From Erodium maritimum (taxonomy: Eukaryota; Streptophyta; Magnoliopsida; Geraniales; Geraniaceae), in NCBI GenBank assembly GCA_963921825.1, contig OY997588.1, positions 13,158,001 through 13,222,000 of the forward strand: a stretch of 64,000 nucleotides of DNA, given 5' to 3'. The notes under the pieces were generated by a model. That model was given only the letters and a program-made list of their open reading frames with translations. It was not told where the DNA came from and ran no database searches. Shown in pieces: positions 32,896-43,631 of the stretch (its first letter is position 1; every line of letters begins with the position of its first letter). A program made the translations under genes and the position numbers.

Positions 32896-35564
32896 TGTAA
32901 GGACCGCTCCCGGTCAACGCCGGTCAAGTCGGCAGAAAACGGGAAATATTTTAAATTTTGGGCATCCACCTAAATAGACCTAAACTTGACCTATAGGGTT
33001 ATATCGGACCTAAGTTGACCCTGATATCGACCAAAATGAGTTCTGGGTGACTCATGGCAACTTTGTGACCAATTCGGGAAAAGTTGACTTTTTGCCAAAA
33101 AAGTCAACCGAGCGACGTCTGGTCCGTTCGAGGCCCGAGTTAGACCCAAAAAGATTATCCGTCATCGCAGCGGTGTTAGTTGGGTCATTTCATTGTAAAA
33201 TGCGAGATTTCGTACAAATCTCGAAAAACGGACCGAATGGGACCCAAGACGTCCGATTTTGGCAAATTTGACTGAAAAATATCTAAAAAAATTTTGGAGA
33301 GTAGTGGGACCCACCTTGCCACTTGTCACCATGTTTGTGGAAGTGAGTGGGAGATGACCTCATTACCCTTGACTTAAAAGCTAAGAGACAAAAGAGAGAG
33401 CCAAGGGAAGGAGAAGAAGAAGAGGAGGAGGAGGAGGAGGAGAAAGAGAAGAAGGGAGGCGATTTCCCGACGATCCAACCGAAGGATCGTCTTGATTTTT
33501 GCATATTCGTGATCCTCTCAACATTTTATACGGTAGGCACTCCTTTTCTCCATTTGACAAGTTTGATTTCGTGGGTTTTGGTAGAAATGGATGAAATATG
33601 GATGGATGAGAGGCTAGGGCTTGTTAGGAACGTTTTGGGGGAAAAGGGGAGATTTTTCCAGCGACCGAAAGTTTTCCGGAGCTTCGACTGGTCACCGGAG
33701 CTCCGGCCACCGTTTGGCATGCCCGACCATGGCCGAAGGGAGGGTCACGGTGCCGTGACCGGCCACGGCAGTGACACTCCGGTCCGGCCACTCACGGCCC
33801 AAGTGTGGACGTGTGGGGCCCACTTGGCCAGGGTTCGGGTTTTTCGTGTTCGGGTGGTCTTGGCTGATCCTCGAGTCGATAATTCACACCCGGATCGAAT
33901 TATGGAAGTAATTCGTGAGAATTCGGAAAATGTTGTTAGAAACTTTAAATGCGGAATTAGAACGCTCGGGCATCGGAAATTGATTCCGCCAATTGCGTTG
34001 GAACGCGTGAATATAATTATGAATTGTAGAAACAAAAATGGACATTTTCGGAGCCCCGAGGGACGTTTTCCCGATCCTGGGCAGATTCTCCAAGCCAGGC
34101 GAAATGGGTCATTCCGTCCCATTTTGACAATGTCGAGTAATTGGGAAGTTTGGGAGTGATCGGTACTTGCCGGGGTTGCATTTGTCCGTTAATTTCATAA
34201 AAATCTAAGTTGGCTTGCGTATTAAAAAGTGTGTTATCTCGTCGCTTTAGATTTTGCCACCAATCACGGAAGGGGGAAGCTTTATGCGGGTTGTCGTGAG
34301 CACTTCTGGAGCTTATGTTTTGGATTGTTGGATGGCATTACGAGGTAGGGAAAAGTAGCCGGATATCGGTTTGACTAGGGAAAGTTACTAGTAAAAATGC
34401 ATGTGGGTACCTGGTTGTTCCCGTAGGTTGATTATACTTGGCATGTATGTAGAATTGTATGTGGGCACCTGGTTGTGCCCGTAGGTGTTGTATATTCCGC
34501 AAATTGTCGTGTTATACCTGTTAGCGTATGTTGTGTTTATATGTTTGACTAGTGTGTGCTTGGAGTGTTGAACTCGCGTGTGTATTGAATGACTCGTGTG
34601 ACTTGATAGGTCTTAGTGTCGTGACGTGTTAAGTATGGTAATTGATAATGTGTTGTGATAATTGGTTGAGTGTTGGTGATCAATGTGGTGATGGTTGGTT
34701 AAGGTATGGCCCGTCTGTTGATATGTGCATTGACGTGTTAATTGCGATAATTGATGATGTGTTGTGATAATTGGTTCAGTGTTGGTGATCAATGTGGTGA
34801 TGGTTGGTTGAGGTATGGCCCGCTTGTCGATTCGCCATCGACGAAGGGTGCCGCGGTTCCGCGATGAGGTGGGCCCACCTTCCGACTAGCAATCGATAAA
34901 GTGTTGCGATTTGTTCCGCGAAGAGGTTGGCTCGCCTTTCCGATTGGCGGTCGGAAAAAGTATAGCGAGACGACGCCAGGCCCAGCCGGTTTGCTACCGA
35001 AAACTGTGCTTTGTGTGTGTTGATATTGCTTGATGTTGTGTGCGTTGCAATTTGATTTGTTGAGGATGTAATCTCCGTTGTTTGTTTTCCTTGCGCGAAA
35101 GGATGGTAGAGGTGTCGGTGTGTTTGACAATTAGTCGTGCGGCAGTTTGGTATCATGTGTGAGCTATAACCATTTTTCCTGAATTTATGCTGGTATTCCT
35201 GGCATTTTTACTCGTATGCCGTGTTCAGTCGGGTATCCGTGGTGGTGAGCGAAATGCTCACCCCCTGCTACTTTTCCTACAGGATATGGATCATGAGTCT
35301 GATTAGGAGGACGTCTCGAAGCTTGAAGAGCTGGAGAGCGAGAGTCCGGGTTTCTGGGTTGTCTAGTGACGTACACAATTTGTTTTAGTTTTGCTTTTAT
35401 TTGAACTTGGATGTAAGACTCAGAGTGCACTTCTATTAGTTTTATTTATTACTTGACTTATGGATTTTAAATATTGTCTCAATTGTTTAGTCATTTTAAT
35501 TTTCTTTGTCCTTGTTCTTCTGTTCACGTTCCGGGTTCGGTTATACCAGATTTGGGGTGTGACA
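32896..35564 (+). mobile_element. 3' LTR of the Tekay/Del-like element (LTR 4)
   Basis: It starts TGTAAGGACCGCTCCCGG directly after the purine tract and ends TTTGGGGTGTGACA. These are the inverse of the solo LTR termini elsewhere in the window, and this ties all four LTRs to the Gypsy lineage. A duplicated block of period about 109 bp lies at 34641-34820 and further short repeats lie at 34830-34980. Long open frames inside it, such as 33347-34159, have no known domain and are not read as genes. Confidence 0.8.
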
Positions 35565-36164
35565 GATACATGTTTGAATCCGCCACTACAAGAGTTGAGC
35601 AGATCGGGGTAGATAAAATCTCCGACGTCCCTTGCGGACGTGACAACGCCCGCCCGGGATCAGCTTGGGGCCAGCAAAGGGTCGACCAGGTCAAAACTTG
35701 CGCTGGAGCAGATGAGCGAAGCCGAGGGTGGTTCGTGTAAATCCTTCGGACGGTCCCAATCACCGTGGTATGGTCGTGTTGAGTAGTAGGCACTGAGATG
35801 GGACTCGAATACATCGAGTCAGAACGAAGATCGGTTGAGGAAAGGTTCATATCAAGTAGGAAGAGGTTGGGCGTCTGGTTGTGGTTATAGCATTTGGATT
35901 CATCGGTTTTGGCTGGTCAGAATCCATGGAAAACTGAATTCGATAGAGGGAAGTGACTTCTGAAAGAAGTATGCGAAAAAGAAAGAAATAGAGGAGAGCG
36001 GCGGCTTTTCAAACCCGTCTTCTACTTGTGTAATTAGTGTATGTAGAAATAATTAATCGTGAAGTTTGACACATTTAATTACTCAGATACATATTTACAT
36101 TAGATTGTACCATGAATTCACCCATCTACATAGCACAATCATATTCCATTAGTACATTAAGACA
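35565..36164. other. Downstream flank of the HD-Zip gene, unclassified
   Basis: The left part (35565-35870) is GC-richer with short frames on both strands and no recognised domain, probably an older repeat hit by the Gypsy element. The right part is AT-rich and should include the 3' UTR of the HD-Zip gene. Confidence 0.3.
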
Positions 36165-37060
36165 CTAGATCCACAAATCGCAACAGTAAATATAATCTTG
36201 AGCTGGCATATACAACACGTCATCAAATCCGTCCATCCCCAACCCATTTCCGAAAATTTGATTTCCGTGGACGCTGGTCACGTCCCCCGATTGAGACGAG
36301 CTCGGGCTGTTACCGGCTACTTCCGAGACGGAGAGCCGCCGGATCTCCCTCTCGGCCTCCGCAAGCTGCTCCTTGAGCTCCAAGACCTGAAGGAAGAGAC
36401 AAGCCTAATTAATTAATTATCATTGTGGGCCCATCAAAAAAGGCCCACCCCAGCTAACTTCGTACGAACCCTCGTGTACGGTTTAGATTTTTTTGTTTGT
36501 TTGGATGAATCGTGTGGTATCTGTCTGGTTAGCGAGAAAGTGGGAGAAAATTACATATTGCAGCTACCTGGGACTCAAGCCAACTTTTGTGGAGAACGAC
36601 GTCGTCATGAGCGGACTTGAGTTTGTAGTACTCTTCTTCAAGCTTTTTGGTCTTAAAGCGAGCCCGGCGGTTCTGGAACCAGACGGCCACTTGGCGTGGG
36701 TCCAGACCCAGATCGGAAGCGAGCCTATTCTTCCTCTCCGACTCCAATTTGCGTTCGCTCCCGAAGTTGAGCTCCAACAGACTCACTTGATCCGCGCTTA
36801 GCTTCCTCTTCATAGATCCTTCCTCGCTTTTCCCCCTCTTCCGCCTGCGACGCCGTTTCGCCTCCCCTGAAAACACCACAACATTAATAACTGTTTAATT
36901 AATGAATGAGCACAAGTTAATAACTTAAGTCACCTTGCTGGGGTACGATCTGCGTCTCAGGATACGGCTGCGATATGAAAGCCATGTGATGGTCGGATCC
37001 TTGGCTCATCAGGACGGGTTGGTTTTGAATATGGTCGGGTGCTGATGGTGGTTTGCTCAT
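36165..37060 (-). CDS. HD-Zip class I transcription factor, ATHB-40/21/53-like
   Basis: Exons in transcript order: 37060-36934, 36866-36568, 36386-36165, all GT-AG and in phase, giving 215 residues. A basic stretch [10 protein letters not shown] (about residues 46-55) precedes the homeodomain (about 61-116: [20 protein letters not shown] and, in helix 3, [13 protein letters not shown]). A leucine zipper continues without a gap ([20 protein letters not shown], then [11 protein letters not shown] across the exon 2/3 join). Class I proteins bind CAAT(A/T)ATTG as dimers. The ATHB-21/40/53 group is linked to ABA, salt and bud dormancy responses. Length fits the group (about 210-230 residues). Its upstream region is filled with Harbinger-type elements. 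Confidence 0.94.
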
Positions 37061-37126
37061 CAAACCCGTGTTTGTGTTGTCCGATGAATGAGTGAATGTC
37101 CAAACTCCACCAACAAGGCTTACTTT

Positions 37127-37135
37127 ACTTATAGG
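37127..37135 (-). promoter_or_regulatory. Possible TATA box of the HD-Zip gene
   Basis: In minus sense CCTATAAGT lies about 70 bases before the ATG at 37058-37060. The MITE target duplication TTA begins only four bases upstream of it, at 37139. Confidence 0.5.
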
Positions 37136-37141
37136 GCGTTA

Positions 37142-37428
37142 GAGCATCCACAATCATATATCTGAGTGCTGGCGGAGATAATAAAAAATTATATTTTTGG
37201 ACTTACCGTCAGCTCTTTTAGCCAGCTCCCCACAATAGTAACCCTTTTTGCTGGCTTATAGTAACCATTTTCCTTCACATTTTTGCTTCCCGTCAGCGAT
37301 AAGGAGAGGCGGTAAGCTTACAGCCAGCACTCCCAACCATCAATATTAAATTAATTCCTCTCTCTGTTTTTGCACATTCTCTTACTTTTTGCTCTCAGCC
37401 GACTCCCAGCCAGCCCACTATGGACTGC
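37142..37428. mobile_element. Tourist/Harbinger-type MITE at the HD-Zip promoter
   Basis: TTA duplications lie at 37139-37141 and 37429-37431. The ends are GAGCATCCACAAT on the left and, read inward from the right, GCAGTCCATAGTG. At 287 bp with no coding capacity and a 3-bp TTA duplication, it fits the Tourist group mobilised by PIF/Harbinger transposases. Confidence 0.7.
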
Positions 37429-37446
37429 TTAATCACCTTTGTCTTA

Positions 37447-39222
37447 AAGCAACTCTAATGATAAATCTTGTGCAGTGGTTTTATTTTTAATGTTTGAAAA
37501 TTTGTTCTAAACATTATTATTATTATTATTATTATTATTTATATCAAATATAAAATATATTATATTATTATATTACTCTAATTGTTGGCATCATCTCCAA
37601 ATTTAGTCCATATGTGTTCGACGAGGTCGGTGTGGAGACTGTGATGAACATCCCGAACCCGGGTCCTTCCTCTATGCCTCATGATACTATCCAAGTTCAC
37701 CGCTGGTGGTCTTCTACGGTTCATTGGGTCTGGGACACCAATATCTGTAAACGGATCAATGGGGTATGACCTTCGTTGATCCTCAACAATCATGTTGTGT
37801 AGGACAATACAACAAGTCATGATGATTGCGAGTGAGTGTCTATCCCACATTCGGCTCGGACGAGTGATGATGTGAAAGCGAGTAGATAGAACTCCAAATG
37901 CTCATTCGATATCCTTCATGTACGCTTCTTGGACTCTAGCAAAGCACTTTTGCTTCGCCGTTTGTGGTGCTGGTATCGTCTTCACAAATGTAGCCCAATG
38001 AGGATAAATTCCATCGGTCAAGTAATAAGGGGTTGTGTATTCTTTGTCGTTGAACTTGTACTAGCATCGAACTGCCTAGTGAAACAATGTAGACCTATTG
38101 AGCACGTTGATGTCGTTGTTGGAGCTCGGTGTTCCGAAAAAGTAGTGCCATATCCACAGATCTTGGGATGCAACGACTTTTAGCATGATTGTGGAAACGT
38201 TCTCGTGGTCCCTGGTTGAGAATTGTGCAGCCCATGCCACATGACAATTCTTCCAATCCTAGTGCATGCAATCGAGATTCCCTATCATCCCTGGAAAGCC
38301 GCGCAATTCATTGATTTCCAGTAGACGACGAGTATCTTCCTCGGTAGGGCGTCGTAAATATATCCGCCCAAAAATCTTGATGACGCCGATGCAGAACTTC
38401 TTGACGCATTGCAAAGAAGTGCTCTCCTCCATTCGCAAATACTCGCCAACGGCACCAACGGGACCTCCATAACAGAGATAACGAAGTGCTACCATGCACT
38501 TCTAGTGTGGAGAGAATTCGTTCCCTTTTGTTGACGGAAGTACGCGTACCGATCACTCAATGCATTCATGATCCGTAGGAACAATTCCCTCGACATCCGG
38601 AAGCGTCGCCGAAATTGTGGTCGTTGTACACTGGGTAGGCGTGAAATAGTCAGCTATCAACCACTCGTGTGCTTCGTCTCGTGTGCGCTCTATCACTTCC
38701 TCTTTGCTGGTGCCGATTGGGAACCATCAGCCTCATCTTCTAGCCTTGGATGTATACTTCTCAGAAGCATGTCCTAAATTCATCGCGTTGTTGTTGTAGC
38801 CACCCTTGTCATCGTTTTTTTTCTATTTCTTGAGGAGTCATTTTCTGTAACTCCGCCAACGTTAGAAAATGATCCATCGATAAAAGAAAAAAAATAGAGA
38901 ACGAAGTTTGAGAGAGGAAGATGAAGGAAAAAGTGTAGTGTAGAAGAGAGGTGTGAATTTGGGGTAGGGGTGGTTGTGTATTTATAGGAAAATTTTAGTG
39001 GTTTTTTGAATTCTAGCGTCACCACGTGTTGGTGTGAGATAGGCCCGCCGACTAGCCGTTAGGCCAGCAACGACACGTCGCGTCGATGTAGGATTATGAG
39101 GTGACAGCCTGCGACGACACCCTAAACCACGGCTCCAACGACGACTAGCCATGGCTGCGAGCCGTTGTAGGGCCTACGACGACACGCCTGCCACAACGTT
39201 GTGACAACCGCTGGAGCTTCTC
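37447..39222 (-). mobile_element. PIF/Harbinger transposon, second copy, decayed
   Basis: The left end AAGCAACTCTAATG is flanked by TTA (37444-37446). The right end, read inward, is GAGAAGCTCCAGCG and is followed by TTT. Its transposase region and subterminal parts are clearly related to the element at 5296-7228. Length is 1776 bp. The ends and the gene are more worn than in the first copy. Confidence 0.78.
37583..38878 (-). pseudogene. Harbinger transposase remnant
   Basis: Minus-strand pieces match the transposase at 5543-6883. 38495-38259 gives the part ending FPGMIGNLDCMH, with the first catalytic Asp. About 38250-37850 holds the middle in shifted frames, including a CACGTTGATGTCGTTGTTGG stretch also seen in the first copy. 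37850-37578 gives MWDRHSLAIIMTCCIVLHNM and the C-terminus. Several stops and frameshifts break it, including a stop right after LDCMH. The position that is TGA in the first copy is TGG here. Confidence 0.8.
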
Positions 39223-39233
39223 TTTGGATATAA

Positions 39234-39622
39234 GAGCATGTACAATGGAAAAACTCGTATGTGAGGCTTGTATATCAGGCTGGTATGCTGACTAGACAAA
39301 ATAGTGGGACTCGAGACTCAAAATAGTGGGTGTTTTACAATGGGGCTTGGATGTGAGGCTTGTATTGTGAGTGGACCAATCATATTTAGTTAAATCTGAT
39401 TTTTTGTATTTTAAAAAAATGGGACGCGTGGCACACATCCATTGGCTGGACGAAGAACACGGGACGCGGGCCTCGACCCGTCCCATGGTTGTGGGACGTG
39501 GGACGCGGGACTCGGCCTGACCCACATTTTTACGGGACGCATAAAAGTCGTCCCACAACGGGACGGCCCACGACCCGCAAAAACGCGAGCCAAGGTTGAG
39601 GGCCGATCCGTTGTATATGCTC
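39234..39622. mobile_element. Tourist/Harbinger-type MITE, 389 bp
   Basis: TAA duplications flank it at 39231-39233 and 39623-39625. The ends are GAGCATGTACAATGG and, read inward from the right, GAGCATATACAACGG. The inside is rich in GGGACGCG/CGCGTCCC words. It carries no transposase. It starts 11 bases after the Harbinger copy ends. Confidence 0.8.
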
Positions 39623-39625
39623 TAA

Positions 39626-41639
39626 TACCTTATATCCATAAAGCATGCGTGCTAATTGTATCTCACTTATTGAGGGGAAAATTAGGAAAAAAAATCACAT
39701 GAAGAACAATTAGGAATATATAATCATGTCATCCTGCCAATTAAGGGCAGGAATCGGTCGGTTAATCGTCTACTATATGTCTCTCACTATCAGTCCGGTA
39801 ATATGGGTTTCTAAACATTCAAACCAAAATAGACAACCATGAAGCTCCAACAAAATATCGGACGCCTATACACAACAACCAACGATTCAGTCCAAACCAT
39901 CATCACACCAACCAACCAATCTGCCCAAAATCAACAGTATTTATGGAGAAATCCTGAAACATTGACACCTCTCACCCTCACAAAAAGAAAAAGGATGACG
40001 TCAACACGTCGGCGGTCAACACCGCATTACGAAAGCTACAGGACCGGTGAGCTCCGATGAGCTCTAGAGAGAACGAAGTCGATCACCACCACTAGTTCTA
40101 AAACTCGACCGGTGACGACGACCCCAACCATAAGGCCGACCGATCTACCACCACGTCCACGCACCAGTGTCAGATGACCTTAAAACTAAGAATAAGACAA
40201 CTAGGCGACTTCCGGCTAGATCCTCCAAGCTAGAAAAGGGAGGGGAGAAAGGGGGAAGGTAAAGAAGAAGAGAAGAGGGGTCGTCGCCGACGTCTGTCAT
40301 CGACGAAAAGATGAAGGGCGACTGAGAGTTGTGGTCTAGGGTTTTTTACGAGAGGATAAGGAAAGAATATTAGTTCGAGTCTCTTTTTTAACGTGGATGA
40401 GAATTGAATATGTCCTTCTATCATCCCTCACTTGCTAGAAGTTGCTAAATAGAAAATATTTTGTCCAAGAATTCAACCAGCCATGGAATATTTCCATTTT
40501 TGTTCTGTTGTTTTGGATGACATGCAAGATTCAGAGTATATATACAACCCAGTACTGTTTAAAGTTATTTTCGCAATGATGGGAATGGAAATATCAAAAG
40601 AGTGATTGAAATTTGGAGTTTGGTGAGCACATAGTCCCTTTTAGTTTGGACGGCAGATGGATAAGGTTGCGAAACGTGGTTGCTTCACGATAGACGACAA
40701 AGAACCATATGAGTCAAGGGTTAGAATTAAATGTTTAGCTTCACTCTTTTGAGTATATGATATTTAGTAAGGATTTTTTTTTGTTATTGCTTAATTATAG
40801 TAGTTACTATTATTTTGATGACATATTAACAATCATGAAACCAAATACAATAAAAGGGAAAACCCTAGTTACCAAAGTGAAAAACCCTATTCCGCTTTCT
40901 TATTCTCATACTATCGTCGCCCACCACTAGTCGTCATGGTTGTTTTCGTCGTCGCCTCCACTGATCCACCTTCTTTGGGCCATCATCCTCTCAAGCGAAG
41001 AGGCTTCCACTCCGTCTCTCAGATGCCCCCTTTTTCCAGTGAATTTAGGTACGAATCTCGTCTACTCATGTAGCATGCGCCTCCCATGTGGCGGCCATGA
41101 AAGGAAAAAGTTTGAAATACGATCGTGAGATAACCGGCAGGTGGGTTTGGGATCCGGGGGCGGGACTGTAAGGGGGTGCAGTTCTCTACCATATCCTAAC
41201 ACAGAGAGGAAGAAAGAAGAATACCACAGTAAGATCCTCTGGTTTGACGTTTTCTGTTTCAATAAAGACCTTTATGGGTCGCTATGTTGGTTAGTTTTTA
41301 TATACATATTATTTCTAGATATTATAAGAATATGTTGTACGGAAAGAAGTTAATATCCAAGTATTTTTGTCAATGAGGTACATGAGTAGTAGAGCGTAAT
41401 GTGTGCCAAAATGAGTTGGTTGAGAAACGAATATTGTCCATAAATCACAACCTTGGTCACATTCATTGGATGTAAGGTTATTACCGCAAGTGTGGAGTGT
41501 CATTTTTTTACGTGTGACGACGGGTCTGCAACTTCCCTTCCATTTGCGGAAAAAGGAAAAGGCGGAAAGGATAAATTACAACTAGTATGGAATTGGATGG
41601 TAGCGAGTCACGGTGTCAGTGACAATGACCATTGACAAG
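39626..41639. other. Intergenic DNA with gene-like scraps
   Basis: 39960-40330 is GC-richer with CGACG words and short frames. 40850-41110 begins AAACCCTAGTTACCAAAGTG and holds a 62-codon frame. Neither shows a known domain. They may be retroelement leaders or old gene fragments. The rest is AT-rich. Confidence 0.3.
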
Positions 41640-42022
41640 AACCATTTTGTAGTAAATGAGGCTTAGGTGTAGGATATATCCAGAGGATAGATCCATGATT
41701 TAATCACTTTACTTAATCCCCTGTCATCGCTGCGAATTTCTTTTGATCGTTGTAGTTGTTTATGTTTTTTGTTTGATTAGTTGTAGATCTCGTTTACCGG
41801 AATCTAGGATATTTGGTAGATTTGGTGATCTCTTTTTCGGTGTGATCGGTCGAATCTTTCTATCGACGATTCTTTCTGAAACGCCGATATGATAGACCGA
41901 TCTAATAATTGGTTTCTAGGCACTGCGTCGTCCTATTTGAGAGCTAGAATGACCAACGGATACAATGTTGGTATGATTCCTTATGTAAGGTTTTGATGAA
42001 GCTTTATTTTAAAAAAAAAACA
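41640..42022 (+). mobile_element. LINE-like 3' end with poly(A)
   Basis: A non-coding T/G-rich tail ends GAAGCTTTATTTTAAAAAAA at about 42008-42020. This is the usual form of a plant L1 3' UTR and tail in plus orientation. The 5' limit is not defined. Confidence 0.4.
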
Positions 42023-42548
42023 CTTGACTTAATCAACATCGTTTGTCCGATGTGTGAAAGGTAAAGCACATGGTTAGCACCAGAACTCTGCTTTTGTTTT
42101 TGTTTGTTGTGCTACTTGTACACGTGTTGGGCTCACAAGTAAGCCTCCAGATAGATGATTGATCTGATCAGGTTGTGATGGCCATATCCGATCCGAAGAC
42201 TATGACGCAGCGTTGAGTTGGTCCCCTCCCTGCATGCTTGGAGACTTTAGCGTCCTTTGCACATCTCACGTTTCCAAAACCCACAATTATATAAGTTGCA
42301 GGCAGCTTTGAGTATAAAGACAAATCAACCATGACTCAATTCATTAGATGTTTCTTTGACTTTAACAACTCATATGAAATATACTTAACCGAACAGGCTT
42401 GGGAATGTTCTTCTCATGGAACGAACCATATTCATCACAATTATCAATTCCGGCCAAACCAAAAACAAAGAAAAGGAGAAAGAGGGTTGTACATGCGTTT
42501 GTCGTAGGGAAAAATGAAAGTGGTTATGATCCAGTTGCAACTGTGGTT
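42023..42548. other. No gene recognised
   Basis: This stretch lies between the poly(A)-like tail and the RRM open frame. A 63-codon frame at 42399-42590 overlaps the start of the RRM frame and has no known domain. It may be part of the 5' leader of the LINE. Confidence 0.3.
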
Positions 42549-43537
42549 GAGCCTCGCAAGAGGGTTCCATTCCGACAAAGAAGTCGGTGACGCAAGCGTC
42601 GACTCAGGGGACAGAGGTATACGTTTGCAACCTCCCGGCTGGTACAACCATGGAGTGGGTAAGGAATTCGATGGAGACTTACGGCGAGGTAGTTTCCGCC
42701 ATCGTCCGTAAGAGGCGAAACAGAAGAGGCTTTCTCTTTGGATTCGTCAAATTCAGATCGAAGGAGGCTGCCTTGAAGGTGATTGATACCTTCAACGACT
42801 TCAGTTACAATGGTCATAAGCTAATTGTTGCCCTTGCCCGGACTGGTAAGTCCACTTCCCATAATGGTCATTCCGTGAAAAAAAAAAAGGACGTTGGTTC
42901 AGTTCCTTTGCAGTCCATTTTCGACAATCTCAAGCGGCAGATTAACCCAAACCGGTCAGATGCCGACGTTGCTGATTTGCAGCCAATCCCGGTCACCAGA
43001 AACTCGTGGAGCAGCAAGCTTAGTCCAGCGAACGCAGCTCCGGCGTCAACAACAGTGAATCAAGGCCGCGAGGCAATTTCGGAATCAATTGTTGCGAGCT
43101 TGAAGCGCGATTCTCGTGATTCAATCTCCAAAACCGATCTCGAGATTGCTGGTTTGATATCGGATCACGCGGACTCTCTTTTGGAAGATAGTGTGGCGCC
43201 TTGTTCGGATGGGCTTGAAGCTGCAGAAGTTCCCTCTTGTGAGGATCGCACGACTGTTGCTGGGTCACCTGTCATTAGGCCCGCGCCAAGCCACATGCAA
43301 ACTGGGCCCTCTCATGCAACTTTTGTCCGCCCTCTTGCATCGTGTTCCAATTTGATGAAGAACTTTCCCCCCAAATCGGACTCTCGGATTTTAGCGTCTT
43401 CCTCCCTTAACCCGTTGTCAAGGTTCGATCAAGACTTTCCATTTTGGTCGCCAGAGACAATACAGAAGGTCAAAGGGAAAAGAAAACAAAAACCATCAGC
43501 CTTTCCGAGTGACGACTCGTTCACTTTGTATGAGTGA
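42549..43537 (+). CDS. RRM-domain protein, probably LINE ORF1
   Basis: An uninterrupted frame of about 330 codons contains one RNA recognition motif: RNP2-like EVYVCNLPAG and RNP1-like RRGFLFGFVKF (about residues 60-70 of the frame). A Ser-rich, low-complexity tail ends KGKRKQKPSAFPSDDSFTLY. RRM-type ORF1 proteins are known in plant L1-like LINEs. No ATG occurs before the RRM: the frame opens after a stop at 42548-42550, and the first in-frame ATG is at 42650 within the domain, so the 5' end looks truncated. A second frame begins at an overlapping ATGAGTGA and reads MSESQKFEAQHKNEAW up to the LTR insertion. A host RRM gene is less likely because no intron, promoter or full start is visible. 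Confidence 0.6.
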
Positions 43538-43631
43538 ATCTCAGAAGTTCGAGGCTCAGCATAAAAATGAAGCTTGGAGACATTTTGTCGCTACAGGGAC
43601 TATGCTGCAGATAGAGTCTAAGGACGATGTT

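Noticed and set aside
33347-34159. A 270-codon open frame on the plus strand
   Set aside because: It lies entirely within the Gypsy LTR, is low in complexity (Glu run from GAGGAG repeats) and has no known domain.
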